Below, piece by piece: positions 36,765 to 44,940 of a DNA stretch of 64,000 nt. The translations under genes were made by a program, and so were the position numbers. The stretch is from Nitrospina sp. GTDB taxonomy: Bacteria > Nitrospinota > Nitrospinia > Nitrospinales > VA-1. Each line of letters opens with the position of its first letter. The first letter of the stretch is position 1. The notes under the pieces were generated by a model, which saw nothing but the letters and a program-made list of their open reading frames with translations, did no database searches and had not been told where the DNA came from. The stretch lies in NCBI GenBank assembly GCA_018653085.1, contig JABIAY010000059.1:1-64000 (forward strand). Reading direction: 5' to 3'.

Positions 36765-38078
36765 ATGTCGGATGGTGTGGTTATTCTGGGCACTATCCCG
36801 TTTAAGTCGGTGTCTCTTCCCGAAAACTTCTTACCTTCACAACCGGCCAAATTCTACGTGATTAAAAACACCGTTTATATTTTTGCTGGAAGAGCTTCCA
36901 ACGCAGTCTTCCTTTTTTTGTTGACCCTGGTCGTTTCTCGCCAACTCGGTCCAGCACTTTTTGGAGTGTATTCGCTTCTCATTACCATTGTGATCGCGGC
37001 CAATTGTTTTTCCAATTTCGGATTTGATATCTGGATGGTTCGGGAAGTTACCAAAGAACCCTCGCAAGCCAAAAATTACCTTTCGAACATACTGGGATTA
37101 AAAATTGTAACCTCTCTGGTGACTATTTTACTCGTTTTCCTGATTTTTCGAGCCACCGACTTGCCGCCGACCACTTTGCACTTATTGTGGATTTTATCTA
37201 TTTCCCTGTTGTTCAATACTCTTTCCCAATCACTTTGGCATTATGGTAATTGTTTCAAACAGTTTATATTTCATTCCGTTCTCTGGGCATCCTCCAACCT
37301 GATCAAGTCTGTGCTGGGTATCTCATTGGTTTTGTTATACCAGGAGCTGGAGCCTTTGATCTGGGGTATAGTTATAGCGGAAGCCATAACGCTGATTTTA
37401 TCCTTTTATGTTGTTCGTCGCCGGTTTGGAGCGTTTGCGCCGGAGTTCAAATTTTCCATCTGGAAAGATTATCTGGCCCGGTCCGCCCCGATAGCTTTAG
37501 GTATGATATTCAGTGTACTTTATTTTAGATTGGATATTGTAATGCTTCAACTGATGACCGGTGAAAAAGTGGTCGGATTTTACAGCGCGGCTTATAAACT
37601 ATTTGAGGTGTCCGTTGTTTTGCCTCACAGTATCATGTTGGTTTTATTCCCCACACTTGTCGAAAAATACCATTCAGATTCCCTGCAATTTAAAAAGAGC
37701 GCAAAAAAGGCATTTGGTGTATTTTGCCTGATTGGAGGAGGCGTTGCTTTAGTTCTGTGGGGGTTTTCCAGTGAGATTATTACCATTGTGTTCGGCGATG
37801 AATTTTCCCCGTCAATTGCCGTGCTCAACATTCTTTCCGGGGCGATTTTTTTGTTTTTCCTGAATTTTTTATTGTCCAATCTGCTCATATCCTCTGGCAG
37901 GGAAATCATCAATACCTGGAATCTGGTGGGAGCTACAATATTGAATATAATTCTCAACCTGATATTAATCCCTCAATATGGAGCGATAGGAGCGGCCTGG
38001 TCCACCTTGTTTTGTGAGGGGGCTCTAATTTTGGTGCTCGGAATTGAAGTCCAAAAAAGTGTCAATGCAAATTCTTGA
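36765..38078 (+). CDS. Wzx-type oligosaccharide flippase (MVF/PST family)
   Basis: A 437-residue polytopic membrane protein with about 12-14 segments: IKNTVYIFAGRASNAVFLF and VVSRQLGPALFGVYSLL at the N-terminus, VVGFYSAAYKLFE and LNILSGAIFLFFLNFLLS later. The pattern matches the polysaccharide transporter (RfbX/Wzx) family that flips undecaprenyl-linked repeat units across the inner membrane. I chose the ATG at 36765 instead of the TTG at 36738 because of the weak AGAAGAGA ahead of the ATG. Its repeat unit is probably built by the glycosyltransferases here. Confidence 0.9.
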   Translation: MSDGVVILGTIPFKSVSLPENFLPSQPAKFYVIKNTVYIFAGRASNAVFLFLLTLVVSRQLGPALFGVYSLLITIVIAANCFSNFGFDIWMVREVTKEPSQAKNYLSNILGLKIVTSLVTILLVFLIFRATDLPPTTLHLLWILSISLLFNTLSQSLWHYGNCFKQFIFHSVLWASSNLIKSVLGISLVLLYQELEPLIWGIVIAEAITLILSFYVVRRRFGAFAPEFKFSIWKDYLARSAPIALGMIFSVLYFRLDIVMLQLMTGEKVVGFYSAAYKLFEVSVVLPHSIMLVLFPTLVEKYHSDSLQFKKSAKKAFGVFCLIGGGVALVLWGFSSEIITIVFGDEFSPSIAVLNILSGAIFLFFLNFLLSNLLISSGREIINTWNLVGATILNIILNLILIPQYGAIGAAWSTLFCEGALILVLGIEVQKSVNANS

Positions 38079-38160
38079 CAGTTTTTATGCCGAAAGCTGG
38101 TATCCTTGCTGGGATGTAGACCATTTTTCTGCTTTTACATTTGTTCATTAGGGAGTTGCT

Positions 38161-39027
38161 GTGCGAGAAAAAATTCTGGAATTAGTTCAAACCAATTCGA
38201 GCCTTCCCCCGTTGCCGGAAATTTTGTTTGGGTTGCAAAAAATAATGGAGGATCCCGATTGTGAAGTTGAGGATGTCTACCGTTTAATAAAAACGGATGC
38301 GATTTTGTCAGGGCGATTGATTACTCTGGCAAATAGTGCTTTGTTCGGCACAGGCCGGGATGAAACCCGGAACCTGCAGGACGCTGTGGTGCGGTTGGGG
38401 ATGAAACAGGTGATGGACCTGGTTTATGCCCTTGAACTGCCAAAGACATTCAAAAAAAGTAAAGCTTTCGATCAAATTGAATTCTGGAAACATTCTATGG
38501 CGGTGGCTTTTATCACACGGTCACTGGCTAAAAAAGTGCTTTCCGATTTTGACGATTTAGAATCAGCCTTTCTGGCCGGCTTGATGCACGATGTGGGTAT
38601 TCTGGTTTTGGATAATGTTATCCCCGAGAAATATTTCAACTTTCTTACTTTGAAGGATTTGAGTTCTTCAGATAAATCCTTACAAGTCCTGGAAGAAGAG
38701 GAATTTGGAATCGCCCACCCTGAGGTGGGAGCAGAGTTCATGACAAAATGGTGGTCCCTTCCTGCCAAAGTGGCCTCTGCGGCCTTGACTCACCATGACA
38801 AGGGTCCGGTTAAAGGTGAACCTTTGACTTTGAACCAGATCGTCAGCACCGCCAACCGCATTGCCGATATGAATGAATTTGCTCATCCTGTTACTACCGC
38901 TTATGAAGATTCTCTCGAAGAGGGATATCTGGAGGTTTTGGAAATCAGTCAGGAGGAGTTGGATGTGGTGGTGGATACCACGGTAATCGGGCTGATGGCG
39001 GCAGAAACCTTGTTGCGTTCCAGTTGA
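38161..39027 (+). CDS. HDOD domain protein (288 aa)
   Basis: HDOD (HD-related output domain): an N-terminal helical region LPPLPEILFGLQKIM, LANSALFGTG, VRLGMKQVMDL and then the partial HD remnant HSMAVAFI, GLMHDVGIL and TKWWSLPAKVASAALTHH. HDOD proteins lack the full metal-binding HD set and act in signalling, often with c-di-GMP or chemotaxis proteins. It starts with GTG at 38161, preceded by GGGAG. It lies outside the glycan genes proper and marks a housekeeping stretch. Confidence 0.88.
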   Translation: MREKILELVQTNSSLPPLPEILFGLQKIMEDPDCEVEDVYRLIKTDAILSGRLITLANSALFGTGRDETRNLQDAVVRLGMKQVMDLVYALELPKTFKKSKAFDQIEFWKHSMAVAFITRSLAKKVLSDFDDLESAFLAGLMHDVGILVLDNVIPEKYFNFLTLKDLSSSDKSLQVLEEEEFGIAHPEVGAEFMTKWWSLPAKVASAALTHHDKGPVKGEPLTLNQIVSTANRIADMNEFAHPVTTAYEDSLEEGYLEVLEISQEELDVVVDTTVIGLMAAETLLRSS

Positions 39028-39049
39028 GAGGGGCTCGGGTTTTTGCCAG

Positions 39050-39235
39050 ATGGATAGAAAAATTTCAGGGTTTCATCAGGATGAGGAAAGCTTTTGGGTG
39101 GCAGAGCTGGAATGCGGACACAACCAGCATGTCCGGCATCGTCCACCAATGGTTAGCCGTCACTGGGTGAATCATGACAAGGATAGGCAGGAAAGGCTGG
39201 GGACCCTCCTTGACTGCAAAGCCTGCGAAAGTTAG
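39050..39235 (+). CDS. DUF3565 family small protein (61 aa)
   Basis: A 61-residue protein beginning MDRKISGFHQDEESFWVAEL and continuing CGHNQHVRHRPPM, with the C-terminal LLDCKACES. This matches the DUF3565 family, known mainly as a small Cys-His protein of unknown role (sometimes described as pressure-regulated). Cysteines and histidines in CGHNQH and CKAC could bind a metal. The last 20 bases of the coding 3' end recur 89 bp downstream (listed separately). It lies 22 bp after the HDOD gene and may be co-transcribed. Confidence 0.85.
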   Translation: MDRKISGFHQDEESFWVAELECGHNQHVRHRPPMVSRHWVNHDKDRQERLGTLLDCKACES

Positions 39236-39317
39236 TACCCCTACGGGGCACGAAAGCTAAGGTAAAATATCACATGCACTGGCCCCACGCCTAGTGGCTT
39301 GACTGCAAAGCCTGCGA
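39209..39317. repeat. 20-bp direct repeat, copies 89 bp apart
   Basis: CTTGACTGCAAAGCCTGCGA occurs at 39209-39228, where it encodes the end of the DUF3565 protein (LDCKACE), and again at 39298-39317 in the same phase outside the gene. Between them is a stretch with a small CCCCTACGGGG hairpin and a dispersed GC-rich repeat (39279-39297). This looks like a tandem duplication or insertion event at the gene's 3' end. Confidence 0.7.
39279..39297. repeat. short dispersed stem-loop repeat, copy A
   Basis: CTGGCCCCACGCCTAGTGG here recurs identically at 62567-62585, with a related version (GCCCCCACGGCTAGTGG) inside the FGE-like gene at 61276-61292. The region CACTGG...CCTAGTG can form a six-pair stem. 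Dispersed, palindromic and small, it resembles a REP- or MITE-like element. Copies flank or lie in genes with no sequence relation. Confidence 0.55.
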
Positions 39318-39335
39318 CTCTGAGCCTTCGGGGTG

Positions 39336-40019
39336 TCAGGAAACCAACCCTCCTTGTTCCCATGTTCCCGGATAGGTATTACCGTTCGCCAGGACGTAGA
39401 TTCCTTGTCCGTGAGGCAAGTCATTTTGGAACTCTCCCTGATAAAAATCCCCGTTCGAGTAGTTATATTTTCCCTGCCCGTGGAGCATGTCTTCCAGGAA
39501 ATGCCCTTCGTAACTATCGCCGTTGTCATAGACCAGTTTCCCCCGGCCATTAGGCTTCCCATTCTTGAATTCACCGGTATAAACATAACCCTGGGAAGAG
39601 GTGAAGATCCCCCTCCCATGCATCTGGTTCTGGAATATTTGGCCTTCATATTTGTCGCCATTGGGCCAAGCCTGAGTGATGAATCCGGGGATGGGCTCGG
39701 ATTGTTGAGAGCCGGAGTTGTTAGAGGTGCCTGTCGATTTTCTGGAAGCTCTGGGAGCCCTTGGAGCCTGTGAGGCGCGCTCACGCCGCATTCCCTCCCG
39801 GCTCGAAGTTTCCCTGTATTTATGTCTTATTTGAGCATTAATTTTTTTGTAGGCAACTGTGATCTTCTGGAACATCTCATGAGCCTTCTTTTGCAGGCGT
39901 GGAGATTCCAGTGGAAACCGGTCCGGATGCCAGATCTTGACCTGGGTTTTGTAGGCCCGCTTCACATCTTCAAGCGATGCGCCGGGTTTGAGCTTTAGTA
40001 TTTTAAAGTGTTGTTCCAT
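39336..40019 (-). CDS. J-domain protein with MORN repeats (227 aa)
   Basis: The N-terminal ~68 residues are a DnaJ J-domain: HFKILKLKPGASLEDVKRAY, then the HPD tripeptide in WHPDRFP, with the long helix KKAHEMFQKITVAYKKI. After a low-complexity linker rich in Ser/Arg/Pro, the C-terminal ~110 residues carry tandem MORN repeats such as YEGQIFQNQMHGRG, YTGEFKNGKPNGRG, YEGHFLEDMLHGQG and YQGEFQNDLPHGQG. J-domains stimulate Hsp70 ATPase and MORN repeats bind lipid or proteins. The pairing suggests a co-chaperone with a localisation domain (inference). It lies next to a hypothetical gene on the same strand. Confidence 0.9.
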   Translation of the reverse strand: MEQHFKILKLKPGASLEDVKRAYKTQVKIWHPDRFPLESPRLQKKAHEMFQKITVAYKKINAQIRHKYRETSSREGMRRERASQAPRAPRASRKSTGTSNNSGSQQSEPIPGFITQAWPNGDKYEGQIFQNQMHGRGIFTSSQGYVYTGEFKNGKPNGRGKLVYDNGDSYEGHFLEDMLHGQGKYNYSNGDFYQGEFQNDLPHGQGIYVLANGNTYPGTWEQGGLVS

Positions 40020-40037
40020 GAGCTAAATATCAAGCGG

Positions 40038-40451
40038 TTAATGAATGAACCATTCCTCGGTTCCCTCATGGCCTTCATGGTGTTTTTTATCGGCCTCCCA
40101 GGCTTCCAATACATGATCTATGCTGAACGTCTCCCGGGTGACGGAATTTCGCAAGTCAAAATAGCGGTACCCACGATAATCGGGATAAAAGTCTTCCATG
40201 CTCAGAGGCTGGCAGGTCATTCCTTTGGCCTCTGCCTCCTGTTTTAAACTTTCATAGCCGGAAGAACCCAAAGCCTCGACCACTATTCCCGACCCGTCTT
40301 TTTGCAAAAACATTAAATGTCTCTGGCTCATAGAAACTCCGATCTTCTGGTGCTTTTTGTCAAAGGAAATGCTTGCCAAAACAGGATGCCATAAAATAAT
40401 CGGGGGCTCAAGCTTTGCGCTATTGAACCAAGTGGAATGAACTTTTAGCAA
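40038..40451 (-). CDS. hypothetical protein (about 137 aa)
   Basis: I do not recognise this family. It is a soluble-looking protein of ~137 residues with alternating charged and hydrophobic residues (IGVSMSQRHLMFLQKDGSG) and a C-terminal basic-acidic stretch (EADKKHHEGHEGTEEW). A start at the TTG at 40451 is used because no ATG precedes the conserved-looking N-terminus; a shorter start at an internal ATG is possible. It lies 18 bp before the J-domain gene on the same strand and may be co-transcribed. Coding potential is supported mainly by length, position and codon pattern. Confidence 0.6.
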   Translation of the reverse strand: MLKVHSTWFNSAKLEPPIILWHPVLASISFDKKHQKIGVSMSQRHLMFLQKDGSGIVVEALGSSGYESLKQEAEAKGMTCQPLSMEDFYPDYRGYRYFDLRNSVTRETFSIDHVLEAWEADKKHHEGHEGTEEWFIH

Positions 40452-40566
40452 ACCTCGAAACTCATTGCTGGCGTATTGAACCCCTCTCTTTTATAGTGTA
40501 CGCTAGCTAGTGTTAGCAAGTAGGTATCTCAATGCTCACCTTACAAAGAATATCAGGGATTTTGCA

Positions 40567-40773
40567 ATGGCTATTACGCGTGTCTGGATTGAGGAAGGTT
40601 GCGTTTCATGTGGTACGTCAGAAAAGTTCTGTCCTGGGGTTTTTAAACTTAAATGGGTAGAACATGATAGTGCGGTAGTGAGAGAAGGGGTGGACTATTC
40701 ACTCTATGAGGAAAAAATTATGGAAGCCGCCAAGAACTGTCCCGTTGGAGTGATCAAATATGAGGAGGTTTGA
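40567..40773 (+). CDS. single-cluster ferredoxin (68 aa)
   Basis: A 68-residue ferredoxin with cysteines arranged as CVSCGTSEKFCPG (C-x2-C-x5-C) and a fourth in NCPVGVIKYEEV. That is the pattern of monocluster [4Fe-4S]/[3Fe-4S] ferredoxins of Fer4_13/Fer4_15 type. The start ATG at 40567 is preceded by AGGGA eight bases upstream; an upstream in-frame ATG at 40510 lacks a site. It could supply electrons to radical SAM or other enzymes, but no partner is fixed by context. Confidence 0.88.
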   Translation: MAITRVWIEEGCVSCGTSEKFCPGVFKLKWVEHDSAVVREGVDYSLYEEKIMEAAKNCPVGVIKYEEV

Positions 40774-41091
40774 TTCACCTTTCCTACACTCCTCAATTCA
40801 TTTCGCTACTTGTGTTGATTTGCAGAAAGCTAAAAATCTCTTCCTCTTCTCATTACTGAGAAACCAATGACTCAAGGTCAATACGTTGTCAGAAGAAAAC
40901 TCAATATTCTAGAGTTGGGTGAAGCACTGGGCAAGATTATAGTCTTTCAGTGCCGAGACGATAAGACTGGAAATGGGAGAGGTCACTTAAAAGTGGTGCA
41001 ACTTATGGGGGATTACGCTTGATGGGTCATGGGATTTTTCCCTTGTTGCAGTCCATTGATGATGCCCTTCCTGTCATGAATGGTTTTCCAA

Positions 41092-41107
41092 GAGGAGAGT
41101 GCTCCTC
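41092..41107 (+). promoter_or_regulatory. hairpin covering the ribosome-binding site
   Basis: GAGGAG (41092-41097) is the only good ribosome-binding site for the ATG at 41108, and it pairs perfectly with CTCCTC (41102-41107), the six bases directly before that ATG, around a 4-nt loop. Translation would therefore be blocked unless the stem melts or is opened. Confidence 0.5.
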
Positions 41108-41287
41108 ATGACTCTTTGCCCCTTGGCCTTGGTTGCTGGCTGTGAAAAATGTTTGCTGTTCAAAACCTGTCCGCTCAAAGCTATTATTGGAAGCCTCAAA
41201 AAAGAAAAGAGACCGATCGCTTACGAGAGAACAGTCTATGGAGGCAAGTATTGGAAGGCCAAAAAAAAGAAAAGGGGCCGGCCCTGA
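41108..41287 (+). CDS. small Cys-rich basic protein (59 aa)
   Basis: A 59-residue protein, MTLCPLALVAGCEKC followed by LLFKTCPLKAIIG and then a strongly basic tail (KAKKKKRGRP). Four cysteines in the first 21 residues (Cys4, Cys12, Cys15, Cys21) suggest a metal or disulphide site. Its opening resembles, from memory, small uncharacterised CPL...AGCxKC proteins, but I cannot name a family. The ATG is fronted by GAGGAG within a hairpin. The length and cysteine pattern are the main evidence. Confidence 0.5.
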   Translation: MTLCPLALVAGCEKCLLFKTCPLKAIIGSLKKEKRPIAYERTVYGGKYWKAKKKKRGRP

Positions 41288-41664
41288 CCAGCCCTCAAAA
41301 ACAGATCCAATTGTTAAATTTTTCGCACACATGAGTTATCTGATAAAGGGGTGCGGGGCAAAATAGAAACCCCTAACTGGGAAGGTGTGCAACGTATAGG
41401 GGCAGATCGCGGGTTGCTGTAAAAACGATAGCGGCAGACCGATGAGCACCCTTATTTTAATTGCTTTTATACTAACCATCTTTAATGTTGATGGACGCTA
41501 ATATAGTAGTGCCAGCTATTTTATTTTTCCCTTGAGATATTTGACAAACTTGAAATTATGCAATATTCTTAAGAGGATTAGGCCAAAATAATGCTGGTTT
41601 TCTCAGTTAGATCAAATTTTAAAAACATTGCCTTTTTGCCTGGCGATAATTAAAGGTTTTTATC

Positions 41665-43239
41665 ATGAATATTGGTTTGATATCACCCTACCCAGATATA
41701 CAGTCCTTTGGACTAAGAACTTTATCCGCGTGCCTTAAACAAGAAGGTCATAACGTAAAAATAGTCTTTCTGTTGAGCCAGTTTTGGGATAAATACGAAG
41801 ATCAGCCATTAAATGAAACCGTTGATTTGTTAAAAGACTGTGATTTGATTGGGTTATCTGTGATGTCAAATTTCTGGGATAATTCTGTGCAAATCACGGA
41901 AAGGCTGAAAAAAGACATTGATGCGCCAATAATATGGGGAGGTACTCACCCAACAATCCGGCCTGAAGAGTGTATAGAGCGTGGGGGGGCAGATATAGTA
42001 TGTATAGGCGAGGGGGAAGAAACTCTTATTGAGCTAGCAAGTAAAATGGAAAACGGGGATGATTATAGTTCGATTGAGGGAATAGGTTTAAAAGACAATG
42101 GAGAAACGGTTATTAATAAAACACGACCGTTAACTGTAGACTTGGATGTTTTCCCGTTTCAGGATTATGATTTTGAGACACACTATGTCCTGGACGGCAA
42201 CAATATGGACAATTACAAATATGGTAAAGCTAACGATCATCTTTCCAAAATGACGCTGGATTTGTTGAAAAAACACAGCATGGGGGATTATGTTACTATG
42301 CCCACTCGCGGCTGTCCTTTTGGGTGTACATTCTGCGTCAACGACACTCTCAATAAAATGTATGCGGGCCAACCCATAATTCGTAAAAGAAGTATGGGTA
42401 ATTTAATGAAAGAATTAAAAGAGATTAAGAAAAATCTGCCCTATGTGAACAATATTTATTTTGATGATGATTCCTTTATTCTACTTAGCACAGAACAAAT
42501 CAAGGAGTTTAGTGAGGAATACAAAGAACATATAGACCTGCCTCTTTCTGTTACGGGAATAACCCCCTCAACTCTTCGTAAGGATAAGTTGACCCACCTT
42601 GTAGACGCGGGTGTGCAATTTATAAGAATGGGTTTGCAATCAGGAAACGAGGCCATAAAAGAAGATTACAAGAGAAATTATTCAAACAAAAAGGTTGAAA
42701 GTTCCGTTGCAATAATAAATGAGTTCAAGGAGGAAATGGGCCCACCGCAATACGATATCATCCTTGATAACCCTTGGGAAACAGATGAAAACCTGGAAGA
42801 AACGCTTATGTTTTTAACAAAATTGCCGGCTCCGTATCGCCTTGGTTTTTATTCTCTGACCTTCTACCCGGAAACGGAGTTATATGATAAGGCAAAAAAA
42901 GACGGAATAATAAAAGATGGTTTTGTACATGATTTAAACGACGTATATCGCAAAACTTATAATGGTATTCAAAAAACATATTTAAACAGGATATTCTTTT
43001 TACTTAGCGCTTCAATGGGCACAATGTCAACGAGAACGATGTCTTTGTTGCTGAACAAAAAAGTAAGAAAACTTAAATTAGGCATGGTGTTGTATGCGAT
43101 TTTATCTATAAAGTATGCGATGCTCTCAAGGTTGATTTTGGAAGCCCTGAAGGATCTTAAAAAGGGAGAATTTTATAGGTTGAAGAGATGGTTTTTTAGG
43201 AAGATACCAATGCTAAGGCCTATGAAAGGAACCCTGTAA
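41665..43239 (+). CDS. B12-binding-domain radical SAM protein (524 aa)
   Basis: N-terminal cobalamin-binding-type domain (IGLISPYPDI, LIGLSVMSNFWDN, IIWGGTHPTIRPEECI, VCIGEGEETLIEL) followed by the radical SAM core with RGCPFGCTFC (Cys217, Cys221, Cys224). FDDDSF and IRMGLQSGNEAI complete the core pattern. The C-terminal ~100 residues are rich in basic and hydrophobic residues (MLYAIL-like), suggesting membrane association. It belongs to the usual BchE/MagCidA-type B12 radical SAM superfamily rather than the ~690-residue group above. AAAGG nine bases before the ATG supports the start. Substrate unknown. Confidence 0.9.
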   Translation: MNIGLISPYPDIQSFGLRTLSACLKQEGHNVKIVFLLSQFWDKYEDQPLNETVDLLKDCDLIGLSVMSNFWDNSVQITERLKKDIDAPIIWGGTHPTIRPEECIERGGADIVCIGEGEETLIELASKMENGDDYSSIEGIGLKDNGETVINKTRPLTVDLDVFPFQDYDFETHYVLDGNNMDNYKYGKANDHLSKMTLDLLKKHSMGDYVTMPTRGCPFGCTFCVNDTLNKMYAGQPIIRKRSMGNLMKELKEIKKNLPYVNNIYFDDDSFILLSTEQIKEFSEEYKEHIDLPLSVTGITPSTLRKDKLTHLVDAGVQFIRMGLQSGNEAIKEDYKRNYSNKKVESSVAIINEFKEEMGPPQYDIILDNPWETDENLEETLMFLTKLPAPYRLGFYSLTFYPETELYDKAKKDGIIKDGFVHDLNDVYRKTYNGIQKTYLNRIFFLLSASMGTMSTRTMSLLLNKKVRKLKLGMVLYAILSIKYAMLSRLILEALKDLKKGEFYRLKRWFFRKIPMLRPMKGTL

Positions 43240-43264
43240 AACAAACCTTCCCTACGTTATAGCG

Positions 43265-43575
43265 TCAAAATCTCCATGCATTTGTGAGGCGCACGGAAAG
43301 ATTGAACAACTCATGAGCACTTCCTATGCCGATAAATTCCCTCCCTTGTATAGACAGGAATTCAAGGAGCGTACGTCTTACGAAATGGGTTTCGGGGTTC
43401 TTGAAGCTTTGTGTCCTTCCATGAAAGTTTGCGCGAGCCATTTGCCCGCTCGGTGCAAAACTCAACTGTGATGGGATTGGCTGTTGATTTGCGCGTTCCA
43501 GTTTTTTGCCAAAATTCATAAAATCATTTTGAAACTCTATTTGTATTTTCGGCCCAGACGCATTGCGGGGTCTAT
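43265..43575 (+). pseudogene. degraded 3' end of a GT2 gene
   Basis: The plus strand encodes LMSTSYADKFPPLYRQEF, close to FMETSYADKFPPAFVEY in the GT2 at 22388, and further on FFAKIHKIILKLYLYFRPRR, like KRFLKLFLYFRLRR in the GT2 at 43636. The two pieces are in different frames and interrupted by stops. The N-terminal two thirds are absent. It sits between the radical SAM gene and the intact GT2, so a GT2 appears to have been duplicated and lost here. Confidence 0.75.
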
Positions 43576-43635
43576 GTTCCAGGGAATTTTTGAAAAGCCT
43601 ATGCCGCCTTTTCCCAACTCATCTTGTTTGACGCA

Positions 43636-44679
43636 ATGAAAGGAGATGTTGTTTTGGAATCACCAGCTATATCTGTAATAATGGGCAACTACAACCACGC
43701 CCATTACTTGGATCAATCCATACCCGCCATACTGAATCAATCCTTGCGCCCTAAGGAATTAATCATTGTTGACGATGGCTCGACAGACAACAGCGTCGAA
43801 ATCATTGAGGGATTTGCCAGGAAGGATCCGGCAATTCGTTTTTATAAAAACGAAAAAAATATGGGGAATGTGCCCACATATATGAGGGCTTTTGCAAAGG
43901 TGACAGGTGACTATTTCCATTGCGCTTCGGCAGATGATTTGATTTTGCCAGGGTTGTTTGAAAAAGGCACTGCGATGCTGGCAAAGTATCCGCAGGCAGG
44001 GATGTTTTCCGGTGTCAGCAAGCGAATCGACGGAAATGGAAATGAGCAGGTGACCAGCCCTGAGCCGCCCTATATATCGGAAATGCCTTGTTATATTTCC
44101 CCGGAAAAAGCATTGGAGCTTGCCCTGGATGGTGTGACCTGGCTGTGCACTCAAAGCGCCATCTGGCGTATGTCTTCTATCAGGGAGGTCGGAGCCTATT
44201 CTCCCGCGTTCGGTAATTACATAGATGAAATTTCAGCCGCATTGATCACCCTGAATTGTGGAACTTGTTTTACGTCTGAAATTTTAGGCGTAAGCAGAGT
44301 TTTGGAAAACAGTTTTTCCGATAAGTATCGTTTTGATCCAAAATCATTTATTGACCTTATGGAAGATTCGGAGGCAGTTATGCGATCCGAATGCTCCGAA
44401 AAACTTCCAGCATCATTTATTGATACTTTTCGCAAGCGATCTCTTTACCAAATGGGGGCCATGGCCCTTAATGACTGGAAATCTTCCGGTGATGAATGTC
44501 ATGACTATCTTGACAGGGCTCTCGAAAACCCTTCCCTCTTAGACAGGATTGTTTTGTCTGCAAGCAGAGCCCTGATTACAACCCACAAGCGGTTCTTAAA
44601 ACTATTTTTGTACTTTCGGCTAAGGAGATTAACCGGGATGATGATCTCCAAGGTCGTTGGTCGGTTTAAAAATAAATAG
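43636..44679 (+). CDS. glycosyltransferase family 2 (~348 aa)
   Basis: GT2 with ISVIMGNYNHAHYLDQS, ELIIVDDGSTDNSVEI and the ASADDLILPG metal-site segment. Middle region WLCTQSAIWRMSSIREV and a C-terminal basic-hydrophobic tail (RFLKLFLYFRLRRLTG) match the family of GT2s at 8604 and 22388. The start could be the ATG at 43636 or a TTG at 43654 that has AGGAG seven bases ahead. An upstream TTG at 43624 is less likely. It follows the degraded GT2 remnant. Its sugar is not readable from the sequence. Confidence 0.88.
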   Translation: MKGDVVLESPAISVIMGNYNHAHYLDQSIPAILNQSLRPKELIIVDDGSTDNSVEIIEGFARKDPAIRFYKNEKNMGNVPTYMRAFAKVTGDYFHCASADDLILPGLFEKGTAMLAKYPQAGMFSGVSKRIDGNGNEQVTSPEPPYISEMPCYISPEKALELALDGVTWLCTQSAIWRMSSIREVGAYSPAFGNYIDEISAALITLNCGTCFTSEILGVSRVLENSFSDKYRFDPKSFIDLMEDSEAVMRSECSEKLPASFIDTFRKRSLYQMGAMALNDWKSSGDECHDYLDRALENPSLLDRIVLSASRALITTHKRFLKLFLYFRLRRLTGMMISKVVGRFKNK

Positions 44680-44940
44680 TTCCATGATCTGCGCGGAAGC
44701 TGGTTTAGATAGGCTGGCAAGCACGAAATGGGTTAAATATACTTGGGTTTTGAAAAAGAGATTGAGAAATAACTGAATTCGAAATCGTCCGACCAGAAAA
44801 ATCCTATCCCAAGAAATAATCCCTCGTTATAGCCCCATCTCTTGAATTCATGCGGTTTGCCTAAACCCCGTTTGGTAATTTGAATTTTGTGTTAAAATGA
44901 GCCGTTGATTTATAATGTTCGTTTTTCCCCCAAGTCACTC

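Larger units (their letters stand above)
40774..41664. other. long spacer with one small gene and a hairpin
   Basis: Apart from the small Cys-rich ORF (41108-41287) and the hairpin just before it, this ~890-base spacer holds no gene I recognise. Overlapping open frames around 41133-41366 are other readings of the same short gene. The A/T-rich 200 bases before 41665 should carry the promoter of the radical SAM gene. Confidence 0.5.

Noticed and set aside
43265-43519. Minus-strand open frame of 84 residues
   Set aside because: The plus strand here encodes GT2 remnants, so the minus-strand frame is a shadow.
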